Position numbers and translations under genes: made by a program. Source: an uncultured Campylobacter sp. (lineage in GTDB: Bacteria; Campylobacterota; Campylobacteria; Campylobacterales; Campylobacteraceae). Taken from it: DNA of 64,000 nucleotides. The notes beneath the pieces were generated by a model. It searched no databases and was not told the DNA's origin. It worked only from the letters and a program-made list of their open reading frames with translations. The number at the start of each line of letters is the position of its first letter. Within the stretch, counting starts at the first letter, position 1. The stretch is from assembly GCF_947255105.1 (NCBI RefSeq), contig NZ_CAMYFP010000004.1, forward strand, positions 62,001-126,000, read 5' to 3'. Positions 15,593 to 25,295 of the stretch are shown piece by piece.

Positions 15593-16528
15593 TTACTCTT
15601 TAAAAAGACCAATACTTAAGATTTTATTTAGCCTTTGCTCTACGAGACTCTCTTTATCAACCTTTTCTAAGATTTTTAATTCCTTTAAAAAATAGCTTGC
15701 AAGCTCCATAGCAGCACCTTGCATATCTCTGTGCGCTGCCATATTTGGCTCTTTTATCAAAGCATCAATAAGCTTTAGCTCCAAAAGCTCCTCTGCAGTA
15801 ATCTTCATAGCTTTTGTTGCCATCTCCTGTTTTGATGGATCGTCCCATAAAATAGCGGCACAACCCTCAGGCGATATGACAGAAAAGACAGAATTTTGCA
15901 TCATAGCCAATCTATCTGCCACACCGATAGCAAGAGCACCACCACTTCCGCCTTCACCTATGACTACTGCTATGGTTGGAGTTCTTAGTGAGCTAAACTC
16001 ATAGAGATTTTTAGCAATAGCCTCACTTTGTCCGCGCTCTTCAGCACCAATGCCAGGATAAGCACCCGGTGTATCTATCAAAAAAAGTATAGGAATATCA
16101 AACTTCTCTGCCAATTTAGCAGCTCTAAGAGCCTTTCTATATCCTTCTGGATGAGGCATACCAAAATTTCTTTTAAGCTTATTTTTAGTTCCTCTGCCCT
16201 TTTGCTCTCCAATAACCATAACTTTTTTATCTGAGATATAACCTAGATAGCAAACTATAGCTGGATCATCTCTAAAAGCTCTATCGCCATGAAGTTCATA
16301 GCCATTTTTTAAAAGTACTTTTATATAGTCAAGCGCATAGGGCCTATCAGGATGTCTTGCCAACTGAAGTCGCTGATACTCGTTTAAATTTTTATAGACT
16401 TTGTTTATCTCTTTTTCTAAATTTTTCTTAAGTATCTCAACTGCATCATTGTCGCCTCTTATTTTGGCACTTGACATCTCATCGTCAATCTGCCCAATAC
16501 CCTTTTCAAACTCCAAATAACTTGCCAT
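15593..16528 (-). CDS. accA: Acetyl-CoA carboxylase carboxyltransferase subunit alpha
   Basis: Transfers carboxyl from biotin to acetyl-CoA, making malonyl-CoA for fatty-acid synthesis. 311 residues, full length. Recognised by LARHPDRPYALDYIKVLL, the crotonase-like core FGMPHPEGYRKALR, IDTPGAYPGIGAEERGQ and GEGGSGGALAIGVADR. The ATG at 16528 overlaps the fabF stop (TGATG), so the two are coupled; an in-frame TTG one codon earlier is less likely. The accD partner is not in the window. Confidence 0.96.
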   Translation of the reverse strand: MASYLEFEKGIGQIDDEMSSAKIRGDNDAVEILKKNLEKEINKVYKNLNEYQRLQLARHPDRPYALDYIKVLLKNGYELHGDRAFRDDPAIVCYLGYISDKKVMVIGEQKGRGTKNKLKRNFGMPHPEGYRKALRAAKLAEKFDIPILFLIDTPGAYPGIGAEERGQSEAIAKNLYEFSSLRTPTIAVVIGEGGSGGALAIGVADRLAMMQNSVFSVISPEGCAAILWDDPSKQEMATKAMKITAEELLELKLIDALIKEPNMAAHRDMQGAAMELASYFLKELKILEKVDKESLVEQRLNKILSIGLFKE

Positions 16529-17748
16529 CAATCAATCTTTTTAAAAATTATAGAGCCATTTGTACCACCAAAACCAAAAGAGTTACTCATGACAAATTTA
16601 AGCTCTTTTTCTCTAGCAACATTTGGAATATAATCAAGATCACACTCCTCATCTTTGACTATTTGATTGATGGTTGGAGGCATTAAATTTCTCTCCATAG
16701 CCATTAGACAGATAACTGCCTCTATAGCACCAGCTCCGCCCAAACAGTGACCAATCTGACCCTTTGTTGAGCTAACAGGTGGAACGCTTCCTTTAAAGAG
16801 CTCTTTTAGCGCTGCTGTTTCGTTTCTGTCATTTGTAGGAGTTGAAGTACCATGAGCATTTATGTAGTCGATCTTTGGCTCGCCTGCCATTTTGTGGGCT
16901 TTACGCATAGCCAAAAGTGGTCCTTCTAAAGTTGGTGCTGTTATATGAAATGCATCACCACTCTGTCCAAAACCAACTATCTCAGCATAGATTTTAGCTC
17001 CTCGTTTTTTGGCACTCTCATACTCTTCAAGCACCAAAGCTCCAGAACCCTCTCCCATAACAAAGCCATCTCTCTCTTTATCAAATGGTCTTGACGCTCT
17101 TAAAGGATCATCATTTCTAGTAGAAAGTGCCTTCATAGCTGCAAACCCGCCTATACCAACAGGGCATATTGCAGACTCAGCACCAACTGCTAGCATTGCC
17201 TTTGCTTCACCTATCATAATAGTTTTTGCAGCTTCAATGATAGCATGAGTAGAGGCAGCACACGCTGTAACACTAGCTATGTTTGGTCCTTTGAGATTGT
17301 GTTCGATAGAGACCATTCCACCAAGCATATTGATAAGTGCAGATGGTATGAAAAAAGGCGAAATTCTTCTTGGTCCTCTTGTTAGACAGACATTCGAGTT
17401 TTTTTCTATGTTTGGAAGTCCGCCGATGCCCGCACCAGAGCTTACTCCAAACTCAGTAGAGTCAAAATTATTAAGATCTATTTTAGCATCGCTAATTGCC
17501 TCTTTGGCAGCCTTCAATCCCAATTGGATAAATCTATCCATCTTTTTTATATCTTTTGCATCTTTTACAACATCTACAGGATCAAAGTCTTTGACCTCAG
17601 CAGCGATTTGAACAGGGAATTGGCTTGCATCAAATTGAGTTATCTTACACACACCTGACTTACCCGCACAGATATTTTCAAATGCACTCTCTTTATCGTT
17701 GCCAAGTGCATTTATCATACCTATACCAGTTACTACAACTCGCTTCAT
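16528..17748 (-). CDS. fabF: 3-oxoacyl-ACP synthase II
   Basis: Condensing enzyme that elongates acyl-ACP with malonyl-ACP. 406 residues. The Cys-His-His triad is present: Cys in VTACAASTHA, His in NAHGTSTPTND and His in GQIGHCLGGAGAIEA. N-terminal GIGMINALGNDKESA and C-terminal NSFGFGGTNGS complete the thiolase fold. It forms an acpP-fabF-accA run (20-base gap to acpP, overlap with accA). Confidence 0.97.
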   Translation of the reverse strand: MKRVVVTGIGMINALGNDKESAFENICAGKSGVCKITQFDASQFPVQIAAEVKDFDPVDVVKDAKDIKKMDRFIQLGLKAAKEAISDAKIDLNNFDSTEFGVSSGAGIGGLPNIEKNSNVCLTRGPRRISPFFIPSALINMLGGMVSIEHNLKGPNIASVTACAASTHAIIEAAKTIMIGEAKAMLAVGAESAICPVGIGGFAAMKALSTRNDDPLRASRPFDKERDGFVMGEGSGALVLEEYESAKKRGAKIYAEIVGFGQSGDAFHITAPTLEGPLLAMRKAHKMAGEPKIDYINAHGTSTPTNDRNETAALKELFKGSVPPVSSTKGQIGHCLGGAGAIEAVICLMAMERNLMPPTINQIVKDEECDLDYIPNVAREKELKFVMSNSFGFGGTNGSIIFKKID

Positions 17749-17767
17749 TTATCTCTCTTATTTAAAC

Positions 17768-18001
17768 TTATTTCTCTAATTTTTCTATATATGTTACTAC
17801 ATCTTGAATAGTTAGTAGCTTCTCAGCATCAGCATCTGGAATTTCAACTTCAAATTTCTCTTCCAAAGCCATAATAAGCTCAACAACATCAAGTGAATCT
17901 GCATTAAGGTCATCAACAATCTTTGACTCCAACTTAACTTGCTCTGGCTCAACGTTTAGCTGCTCAACTACTACGTCTCTTACATCATCGAATATAGCCA
18001 T
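17768..18001 (-). CDS. acpP: Acyl carrier protein
   Basis: 77-residue acidic four-helix protein that carries acyl chains on phosphopantetheine. The attachment serine lies in NADSLDVVELIMALEEKF. TAAGGAG precedes the ATG, and there is a good promoter upstream (18075-18080). Coenzyme A for the prosthetic group depends on coaX at 13865. Confidence 0.97.
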   Translation of the reverse strand: MAIFDDVRDVVVEQLNVEPEQVKLESKIVDDLNADSLDVVELIMALEEKFEVEIPDADAEKLLTIQDVVTYIEKLEK

Positions 18002-18074
18002 CTATTTCTCCTTAAATTTATATAATCAAAACAGACTAATTTATCATAAAGCTAGCCAAATTTTGATGTCGTTT

Positions 18075-18080
18075 ATTATA
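18075..18080 (-). promoter_or_regulatory. -10 box (TATAAT) for acpP-fabF-accA
   Basis: TGATATAATAAAC on the minus strand, about 74 bases before the acpP start; the TG gives an extended -10. The 117-base gap between fabG and acpP suggests acpP has its own promoter, useful for a very abundant protein. Confidence 0.6.
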
Positions 18081-18118
18081 TCATATTTTTTAAACACCAA
18101 AATTAAACCTAACTTAAA

Positions 18119-18862
18119 CTACATATAGAGTCCGCCATTTATTTTGATGGTCTCGCCTGTAACATATGATGAGTAGTCACTTAACAAAAAGGCAACGACA
18201 TCTGCCACCTCTTTTGGCTCTCCAAATCTTTTCAAAGCGATAGCATCAATGTAGCTTTTTTTAATCTCATCGCTTAATTTATCTGTCATATCTGTTGCTA
18301 TAAAGCCCGGTGTTACGCTGTTAAATCTAATATTTCTACTAGCGCCCTCTTTTGCAAAAGATTTGCTCATCGCTATCATTCCGCCTTTGCTTGCAGAGTA
18401 GTTTGTCTGACCTAAATTTCCCATCTCTCCAACAATCGAAGCTATATTTACAACTGCGCCAAAGCGTTTCTTACTCATCACTTTAAGCGCCTCTCTTGAG
18501 CCAATAAAAGCTGAAGTTAAGTTGGCATTTATGACAGATGTAAAGTCCTCTAACTTCATTCTAATGGCTAATTTGTCATTTGTAATACCTGCGTTATTTA
18601 CTAGATAGCTTAGCTCTCCATCGCACTCAACAATAAGCGCAATAGCCTTCACAAAGGCCTCTTCATCTGTAGCATCAAAGCCAATAACAGCTGCTTTTCC
18701 GCCCTCTTTTTCTATCTTTTGCAAAAGTGCATCGGCTGCTGCTGGATTGCTTCTATAGTTTATCCAGACCTTTAGCCCAAAACTTGCCAAAGTAGTGCAA
18801 ATTTGAGCACCAATTCCCCTGCTTCCGCCTGTTACTAAAACATTTTTTCCACTAAATTTCAT
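18119..18862 (-). CDS. fabG: 3-oxoacyl-ACP reductase
   Basis: NADPH-dependent short-chain dehydrogenase that reduces 3-oxoacyl-ACP. 247 residues. Cofactor loop VTGGSRGIGAQ, NNAG (NAGITNDKLAIRMK), catalytic Ser-Tyr-Lys (IASIVGEMGNLGQ and YSASKGG) and the FabG-typical PGFIATDMTD loop are all present. AAAGG lies before the ATG. It belongs with acpP-fabF-accA functionally, though 117 bases separate it from acpP. Confidence 0.95.
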   Translation of the reverse strand: MKFSGKNVLVTGGSRGIGAQICTTLASFGLKVWINYRSNPAAADALLQKIEKEGGKAAVIGFDATDEEAFVKAIALIVECDGELSYLVNNAGITNDKLAIRMKLEDFTSVINANLTSAFIGSREALKVMSKKRFGAVVNIASIVGEMGNLGQTNYSASKGGMIAMSKSFAKEGASRNIRFNSVTPGFIATDMTDKLSDEIKKSYIDAIALKRFGEPKEVADVVAFLLSDYSSYVTGETIKINGGLYM

Positions 18863-18936
18863 CTTCTACCTTTAAATTGATTTTTGATTATTATACATTT
18901 TTAAATTTAACTATATAAAAATTGCTCCAAATTTAT

Positions 18937-20400
18937 CTAAAAGAGCGGTTCGTCCATAATCAAAGGAACATCAAGCCCCATGAGCTTCAAAACTGTTGGG
19001 GCAATGTTGCTAAGTCGCCCATTTTTGATGGATTTTACACCATCTGCCAAGACAAAGCAATAGACATCAAATGTCGTGTGGTTGGTAAGTATATTGCCAC
19101 TCTCATCTCTCATCGCCTCGCAATTTCCATGGTCGCTTGTCTGGATATAGGCATATCCTAGCTCCTTTGCCTTTGCAATAATTTTTCCAAGACACTTATC
19201 AACAGCCTCAACCGCCTTTATACTTGCTTCATAATTGCCAGTATGCCCCACCATATCGCCATTTGCAAAATTTACAACTATAAAATCCTCTCCACCATCC
19301 ATACCCTTTAAAACAACATCACAGACTTCAAAAGCGCTCATTTGTGGCTTTTGATCATATGTTTTGACCTTTGGGCTAGGAACTAAAACTCTTGTTTCGT
19401 TAATGCAAGGCTCCTCTTTGCCGCCATTTAAAAAAAAGGTCACATGTGCATATTTTTCAGTCTCTGCTGTGTGAAGTTGCGATAGTCCCACACTTGCTAT
19501 AGTTTCTGCCAAAGTCTCTTTGATCTCCTCTTTTTCAAAAAGCACATCAAAGCCAAACGTATCATCATAAGTTGTCATTGTGGCAATGTTTTTAAATATT
19601 TCTTTTTGCTTAAAGCCATCAAAGTCAGCACAACCAAAGGCACTAACTATCTCTTTCATGCGATCATTTCTGAAATTTATAAACAAAACTCCATCATTTT
19701 TTTTCACTCCACCAAAATCATAAAAAGAGGCAGGTTTTATAAACTCATCAAAAACTCCACTCTTGTAAGACTCTTTTATATACTCGCTTGGTGCTATTTC
19801 TTTCAAATTTGCTCCATTGACAATGACCTCATATGCTTCTTGGACCCGCTCCCACCTCTTATCTCTATCCATAGCATAAAATCTTCCCAAAATTGAAGCT
19901 ATCTGAAATTTAGACTCAAGCTCCTTTATAAAGGCAAGAGCACTATCTGGCAAAACATCACGTCCGTCTGTGATGGCGTGAATTATGACCTCTTTGTTGG
20001 CACTTTTTATACTCTCTATAGCTTTGTTAAAGTGAGTTAAGTGAGAATGGACACCACCATCGCTATAAAGTCCTATAATGTGGATTCTGTTGGAGTTAGC
20101 GATAAGTTTTTTAAGTGCTCTGTTTTTTGCAAAACTACCATCTAAAATGGCATTGTCAATCTTTACTAAATTTTGATAGATAAGCCGTCCGCTTCCTATA
20201 CTCATATGACCAACTTCGCTATTTCCCATCTGTCCATCTGGAAGACCAACCGCCTTGCCTGAGGTAGCTATGAGTGAGTGGGCTGCATTTTTAAATAGAT
20301 AGTCATACGCGCTTTTTTTGGCGTTGTAAAATGCGTTAAATTTGCTCTCTTTGTTATGTCCAATGCCATCTGTTATGACCAAAACTGCTTTATTATACAT
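18937..20400 (-). CDS. gpmI: 2,3-bisphosphoglycerate-independent phosphoglycerate mutase
   Basis: Manganese-dependent interconversion of 2- and 3-phosphoglycerate. 487 residues; alkaline-phosphatase-superfamily core plus the inserted phosphotransferase domain. Seen: ITDGIGHN (metal Asp), the catalytic serine in MGNSEVGHMSIGSGR, HAITDGRDVLP, RFYAMDRDKRWER, NFANGDMVGHTG and TSDHGNCE. Slightly shorter than the usual 510. Divergent from mraY; a -10 candidate (TATAAT on the minus strand, 20434-20439) gives a 27-base leader. Confidence 0.95.
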   Translation of the reverse strand: MYNKAVLVITDGIGHNKESKFNAFYNAKKSAYDYLFKNAAHSLIATSGKAVGLPDGQMGNSEVGHMSIGSGRLIYQNLVKIDNAILDGSFAKNRALKKLIANSNRIHIIGLYSDGGVHSHLTHFNKAIESIKSANKEVIIHAITDGRDVLPDSALAFIKELESKFQIASILGRFYAMDRDKRWERVQEAYEVIVNGANLKEIAPSEYIKESYKSGVFDEFIKPASFYDFGGVKKNDGVLFINFRNDRMKEIVSAFGCADFDGFKQKEIFKNIATMTTYDDTFGFDVLFEKEEIKETLAETIASVGLSQLHTAETEKYAHVTFFLNGGKEEPCINETRVLVPSPKVKTYDQKPQMSAFEVCDVVLKGMDGGEDFIVVNFANGDMVGHTGNYEASIKAVEAVDKCLGKIIAKAKELGYAYIQTSDHGNCEAMRDESGNILTNHTTFDVYCFVLADGVKSIKNGRLSNIAPTVLKLMGLDVPLIMDEPLF

Positions 20401-20477
20401 CTTAGTTCCATTATAAATTTATTCTAAAGGTTTATTATAGTAAAATTTCGCTTTTAATTATTTAAAGGTAAAATTTT

Positions 20478-21542
20478 ATGCTTTTGTATCTTGGTCAAAT
20501 TTTTAAAATCAATCTTTTCAATTACATCACAGTAAGAGCTGGTATGGCTTTTTTTATAGCCTTTTTACTGACACTCTATCTACTTCCTAAATTTATAAGA
20601 TGGGCAAAGGTAAAAAGAGCCAATCAACCAATCTTTGAACTTGCACCAAAAACTCATCAACAAAAATGCAAAATCCCAACCATGGGCGGACTATTTTTCT
20701 TAAGTAGCGCCATCTTTGCAAGCCTACTTTGTGGCAACCTAACAAACATCTATCTTATTTTGGGAGTTGTAGTTTTGATAGGCTTTACATATATTGGCTA
20801 CAAAGATGACCACGCAAAAGTAGTTGGCAAAAGCAACCACGCCGGACTTAGCGCTAAGAAAAAGTTTCTTATGCAAACAGCGCTCTCTTTGTTAATTGCG
20901 CTGGTGCTGTTTTTCTTCTCAAATGTTGGCTCGCTTTTTTATATTCCATTTTATAAATATCCACTTTTTGATATGAGTTTTTTTGTTATCATCTTTTGGA
21001 CACTTGTGCTTGTAGCAAGCTCTAACTCGGTAAATTTAACTGATGGACTTGATGGGCTTGTGACAATTCCATCTGTCTTTTCGCTAGCAACTTTGGCTGT
21101 TTTTGCCTATCTTGTAGGTCATGCTATCTACTCTGACTATCTCTTTTTACCAAAAATAGCAGGAAGTGCAGAGCTTTGCATAATATGCGCCGCTCTTATT
21201 GGCTCGCTGCTTGGCTTTTTATGGTTTAACTGCTATCCAGCAGAGATTTTTATGGGCGATAGTGGGAGTCTTAGCATAGGCGGGTTTATCGGCTATTGTG
21301 GCATTGTTACCAAAAATGAAATTTTACTTATAATAATTGGCTTTATCTTTGTAATTGAGACTGTTTCTGTGATATTACAAGTTGGAAGCTTTAAGATATT
21401 TAAAAAGCGAATCTTTTTGATGGCGCCACTGCACCACCATTTTGAGCTTAAAGGGTGGGTTGAAAATAAGATAATAGTGCGTTTTTGGATAATTGCACTC
21501 ATAGTAAATATAATTGCTCTAGCATCACTAAAATTGAGGTAA
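20478..21542 (+). CDS. mraY: Phospho-N-acetylmuramoyl-pentapeptide-transferase
   Basis: Integral membrane enzyme that makes lipid I from UDP-MurNAc-pentapeptide and undecaprenyl phosphate. 354 residues, ten membrane helices. Hallmarks: KTHQQKCKIPTMGGL, GYKDDHAKV (catalytic Asp pair), NLTDGLDGL (catalytic Asp) and the C-terminal MAPLHHHFELKGW. It is followed by murD four bases downstream, the next lipid II branch gene. Confidence 0.97.
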   Translation: MLLYLGQIFKINLFNYITVRAGMAFFIAFLLTLYLLPKFIRWAKVKRANQPIFELAPKTHQQKCKIPTMGGLFFLSSAIFASLLCGNLTNIYLILGVVVLIGFTYIGYKDDHAKVVGKSNHAGLSAKKKFLMQTALSLLIALVLFFFSNVGSLFYIPFYKYPLFDMSFFVIIFWTLVLVASSNSVNLTDGLDGLVTIPSVFSLATLAVFAYLVGHAIYSDYLFLPKIAGSAELCIICAALIGSLLGFLWFNCYPAEIFMGDSGSLSIGGFIGYCGIVTKNEILLIIIGFIFVIETVSVILQVGSFKIFKKRIFLMAPLHHHFELKGWVENKIIVRFWIIALIVNIIALASLKLR

Positions 21543-21545
21543 AAG

Positions 21546-22757
21546 ATGAAAAAAAGTCTATTTGGTTATGGAGTTACTACAAAGGCGTTGGCTAAATTTC
21601 AGATAAAAGAGGGTCAATGGGATATCTACGATGATCATTTTGATGAGCCAAAGAGCGATGAGTTTGGCAACAATTTGCTTCCACCCTCTTTTTTTGATGC
21701 AGATAAAAGTATGATTGAGATACCAAGTCCTGGCTTCCCGCCTACTCACAATCTAGTAAAAAAAGCTAAAAATTTAATAAGTGAGTATGACTACTTTTTT
21801 CCAAAAATGCCACCATCCATCTGGATAAGTGGCACCAACGGCAAAACAACAACAACTCAAATGACTCAATTTTTGCTTGCATCTTGTGGCTCACAGATGG
21901 GTGGCAACGTAGGAACGCCGCTTGCTTGCCTTGATATAAGTGCAAAACTTTGGATACTTGAGACTAGCTCTTTTACACTTCACTACACAAAAAAAGCCTA
22001 TCCTCACATCTATCTGCTACTTCCAATAACGCCAGATCACCTAAGTTGGCATGGCTCGATGAGTGACTATATAGAGGCAAAGCTAAAGCCACTTACCATG
22101 ATGGGCGAAGGCGATGTTGCGGTGGTGCCTTATAAGTTTAAAGATTTTCCTACAAATGCAACAATAATTCCCTATAAAGATGAAGAAGATCTTGCTAAGT
22201 TTTGCAACATAAAGATAGAAGATATCGCCTTTAAAAGCCCTTTTTTGCTAGATAGTCTTCTAGCTCTTAGTGCGCAAAAAATCATCTTTGATAACTGCAA
22301 TGTCTTGCTTTTGAATAAATTTAAGATAGAAAAAAATAAATTAGAAGAGATAAGGGATAGATTTGACAGGCTTTGGGTAAATGATACAAAAGCTACCAAC
22401 ATTGATGCCGCTTTTCAGGCAATCAAGTGTTATAAAGATAAAAAAACCTATCTTATTTTGGGTGGCGATGATAAGGGGGTTGATCTTAACTCCTTTTTTA
22501 AGGACTTTACAGCACTAAACAAAAATATCAAAATTTATGCTATCGGTTCAAATTGTGAAAAAATAATGAATTTGTGCGATAAATTTGGACTTGTAGCTAC
22601 AAAGTGCGAATTCTTAAAAATTGCTGTTGAAAAGATAGCCAAAGAGCTGCAAGTTGGCGAAGTTGGGCTTTTGAGTCCTGCTTGTGCAAGCCTTGATCAA
22701 TATAGTTCCTATATAAAACGGGGAGAAGAGTTTAAAAATCTCATTGGAAATTTATAA
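21546..22757 (+). CDS. murD: UDP-N-acetylmuramoylalanine--D-glutamate ligase
   Basis: Cytoplasmic ligase adding D-Glu to UDP-MurNAc-L-Ala. 403 residues, shorter than E. coli MurD (438) because of a reduced N-terminal domain, as is common in Campylobacterota. ATP loop ISGTNGKTTTTQM, LETSSF, DHLSWHGS, the ribose/C-domain NDTKATNIDA and ILGGDDKGVDL, and C-terminal SPACASLDQYSSYIKRGEEF are intact. GAGG precedes the ATG. Confidence 0.95.
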   Translation: MKKSLFGYGVTTKALAKFQIKEGQWDIYDDHFDEPKSDEFGNNLLPPSFFDADKSMIEIPSPGFPPTHNLVKKAKNLISEYDYFFPKMPPSIWISGTNGKTTTTQMTQFLLASCGSQMGGNVGTPLACLDISAKLWILETSSFTLHYTKKAYPHIYLLLPITPDHLSWHGSMSDYIEAKLKPLTMMGEGDVAVVPYKFKDFPTNATIIPYKDEEDLAKFCNIKIEDIAFKSPFLLDSLLALSAQKIIFDNCNVLLLNKFKIEKNKLEEIRDRFDRLWVNDTKATNIDAAFQAIKCYKDKKTYLILGGDDKGVDLNSFFKDFTALNKNIKIYAIGSNCEKIMNLCDKFGLVATKCEFLKIAVEKIAKELQVGEVGLLSPACASLDQYSSYIKRGEEFKNLIGNL

Positions 22758-22816
22758 ATTTAACCATAAATTAAGCTTGCAAGAGATAAAATACATTTTT
22801 ATTTATTCACAAAGGT

Positions 22817-22892
22817 GGTTGGATAGCTCAGTCGGTAGAGCAGCAGACTGAAAATCTGCGTGTCGGCAGTTCAATTCTGCCTCTAACCACCA
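22817..22892 (+). tRNA. tRNA-Phe (GAA)
   Basis: 76-base cloverleaf with encoded CCA. Acceptor GGTTGGA pairs with TCTAACC (one G-T), the D arm is GCTC...GAGC, the anticodon stem is GCAGA/TCTGC with loop CTGAAAA (anticodon GAA, 22850-22852), and the T arm is GGCAG/CTGCC with loop TTCAATT. A -10-like TAAAAT lies at 22787-22792. No clear T-rich terminator follows before the convergent gene that ends at 22901. Confidence 0.97.
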
Positions 22893-22900
22893 TTTCAAAT

Positions 22901-24439
22901 TTACTCTTTCACAAACATATCTAAGTTTTTATCATAAGCTTCACTCTCTATTTTGAAAAATCCCAAGATTGTATGGAAAAGGTTATCATGAGAGTGATAA
23001 CTATCTTTCATAGTTTGAAAATTCTCGCTCATTTTTGCATCATTAAACCAAAAAAGCGCTGGAACTCTCTTTTGAAAATCAGGTGCTATAGCATAAGGTA
23101 TAGAGTGAAGATAGAGTCCATTCTCGCCTAGGCTCTCACCATGGTCGCTCACAAAAAGGAAAAATATCTTTTTATCATCACCAAAACTCTTTAGATGTGC
23201 TATGAGATCACTTTGAAGTTCATCTTGATATAAAATAGAGTTGTCATAGGTATTTACAATTTGATCGGTTGTGCAACTACTCAAATCAGCTGTGTCGCAA
23301 GTAGGTTTAAATTTGGCAACTTCATAATCTTTAAAATATGCAGGACCATGACTTCCTTGAATATGTAAAAATATCGCAGTTGGGCGCTCTTTAACCTTAA
23401 CATCTTTTGCCAAATTAAAAATCTCCCTATCCATTCCTCTAGCTTTTAACTCTACTTTGTGACTCTCATCAAGATCGTCGCAAACTCCCTTGCAACCACC
23501 ACTATTGTTGCCAAACCAATAGACATCAACGCCAGCTTCCATTAAAATTTGAATTAAATTTTGTCTAAATTTCGCTTCGCCTCTACTAAATCTTTTGCGG
23601 TCTAAGTCGCTAAGCATGCAAGGAAGAGAGACTGCTGTGTTGGTTCCGCATGAGTAAAATGTGGTAAAACTTACAAGATTTTCTATATTTTTTGTATATA
23701 AATTTGTCTCATTTTTACTATAGCCATTTAGCGAATAGTTGGCACTTCTTTGAGTTTCGCCTATAATAAAAACAAGAAGTGAGTTTTGCTCTTTGTCTTT
23801 TAGGACATTGTTTTTAAAAGAGACAAAATGTGGCGGAGTTTTTAACGAATCCGTTGCAAACAAAACAGCAGAGTAGATGGGATAAAATGGCAATGTATAG
23901 GGACGAATATTGTCGGCATGTTTTCTAAAAAGTGGGATGTAGGTTTTGCTAAAAGTAGCATAGACGGCGCCAAACGACACTAAAGCAAACGCTATCAAAA
24001 TAGCCCTTAATTTTAGCTCTTTTAGAAGTGAAAAATATTCAATTTTAATTTTTACAATAAAAATAGTTGGCAAAATAGCAAAGAAAAAGAGCCAGATGAA
24101 AAATTTAATATTTAAGAGATTTTTAACCTCCAAAGCATCTGTTTGAGCGGCATTTGCAATCATCTCAGTATCTACAACAATTCCGTAAGCATACATAAAA
24201 TAGCCGCACACTCCACTAATAAAAGCTATCAAAATACTAAGCGGTTTTGTTAGAAACTTGACAAATAAAAGTGACAAAATTAAAAGACAGATTGACAAAC
24301 CCGCCAAAATAAGTGGCGCAATCTTAAATTTCTCTATATCTGGCAAAAATGTATAAACTCTGTTGAAAAACATAAAATTAACTACCAAAAGATAGAGTGC
24401 AAAAAGCAGTATGAAATTTAGTGATGAGATTTTTTTCAT
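22901..24439 (-). CDS. Phosphoethanolamine transferase (EptA/EptC/MCR family)
   Basis: Inner-membrane enzyme that moves phosphoethanolamine from phosphatidylethanolamine to periplasmic-side targets. 512 residues: five N-terminal membrane helices (about 8-30, 42-62, 66-88, 112-132, 145-163), then a periplasmic sulfatase-type domain. Catalytic and metal features: GETQRS (Glu and metal site), nucleophile T268 in CGTNTAVSLPC with the flanking disulfide pair C264/C274, and VSDHGESLGENG with the distal metal ligands. In C. jejuni the single homologue EptC modifies lipid A, FlgG and N-glycans; the target here is unknown. Confidence 0.9.
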   Translation of the reverse strand: MKKISSLNFILLFALYLLVVNFMFFNRVYTFLPDIEKFKIAPLILAGLSICLLILSLLFVKFLTKPLSILIAFISGVCGYFMYAYGIVVDTEMIANAAQTDALEVKNLLNIKFFIWLFFFAILPTIFIVKIKIEYFSLLKELKLRAILIAFALVSFGAVYATFSKTYIPLFRKHADNIRPYTLPFYPIYSAVLFATDSLKTPPHFVSFKNNVLKDKEQNSLLVFIIGETQRSANYSLNGYSKNETNLYTKNIENLVSFTTFYSCGTNTAVSLPCMLSDLDRKRFSRGEAKFRQNLIQILMEAGVDVYWFGNNSGGCKGVCDDLDESHKVELKARGMDREIFNLAKDVKVKERPTAIFLHIQGSHGPAYFKDYEVAKFKPTCDTADLSSCTTDQIVNTYDNSILYQDELQSDLIAHLKSFGDDKKIFFLFVSDHGESLGENGLYLHSIPYAIAPDFQKRVPALFWFNDAKMSENFQTMKDSYHSHDNLFHTILGFFKIESEAYDKNLDMFVKE

Positions 24440-24556
24440 TGTGATTTTACCTTAAAATTCTATTTTATTAAATGGGTGAGTCTAACTTATCTTAATAAAC
24501 AGCTAGTAAATAGACAAAATAGCCCTTAGCCAACCATGACAAAGACAAAATAGTGG

Positions 24557-25249
24557 CTAACCAAGCGTTTTATAAAACTCCTCTAGCTTTTTATATAGAT
24601 CCCCACTAGAGATTTTATCGCTATCAAGGAACTTTGCAAGGATTTCGTTGTCCTCTTTGCCATTCCACATCTTTTTATAACTTCCCTCTTTATAGCCGTG
24701 ATCTTGACGAAATTTATTTAAGATATTTTTGCCTATATAAATTTTATAAAGATTATCAAAGCTCATTCCGCACTTCCAAGCAACTCTAAAAAAGGCTGTC
24801 AAAAGATCGTTTAGTTCAAATTTAGAACCGCTACAACCATGGATAATAACCTCAATATCGTTTATCACCTCATACATGGAGTGCTCTTTTGGGCTAAATG
24901 GCTCATTACAAAACTTAACAAAACCATGAGAGCAGGCTATCTCTTTGCTAAGAGTTTCGATATCGATATCCTTGCTGTAGGCCTGCTCCAATGCATAACT
25001 CAATATAAAGTGCCAAATATCTACAAGCTCAATTCTTACATTTTCATAATCAGTTGGTTTTTTTACATCTTTCCAGTGCTTCCATGCAAAATTGTCAACA
25101 AGCTCAGCACACTCCATATAGATGCATCTCTTCCAGTTTATTAGCTTGCCAAGGCTGTTATAGCCATCTTCCCAACCCTTTGAGTTGGTATCATCGTTTA
25201 GTTTTTGCTGCATTAAAAGCATCTCTTTTATAAGCTCAATATCTCTCAT
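24557..25249 (-). CDS. dut: Dimeric dUTP diphosphatase (all-alpha NTP pyrophosphatase)
   Basis: Hydrolyses dUTP to dUMP and pyrophosphate, keeping uracil out of DNA. 230 residues, of the helical dimeric dUTPase type (MazG-like superfamily) that Campylobacter uses instead of trimeric Dut. Seen: QQKLNDDTNSKGWEDGYN, the magnesium-binding EXXE-type helix in ECAELVDNFAWKHWK, then RIELVDIWHFIL, and a second conserved helix FRVAWKCGMSFDNLYKIYIGKNILN. It lies between two membrane transferase genes but has 46- and 117-base gaps, so co-transcription is uncertain. Confidence 0.93.
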   Translation of the reverse strand: MRDIELIKEMLLMQQKLNDDTNSKGWEDGYNSLGKLINWKRCIYMECAELVDNFAWKHWKDVKKPTDYENVRIELVDIWHFILSYALEQAYSKDIDIETLSKEIACSHGFVKFCNEPFSPKEHSMYEVINDIEVIIHGCSGSKFELNDLLTAFFRVAWKCGMSFDNLYKIYIGKNILNKFRQDHGYKEGSYKKMWNGKEDNEILAKFLDSDKISSGDLYKKLEEFYKTLG

Positions 25250-25295
25250 CTTAACCCCTTGTTTCTATCAATTATAACTTAAATTTCAAAGCCTA

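Noticed and set aside
24526..24560. TTAGCCA/TGGCTAA inverted repeat after dut with a 21-base loop
   Set aside because: Loop too long and no U-run; a weak terminator at best.
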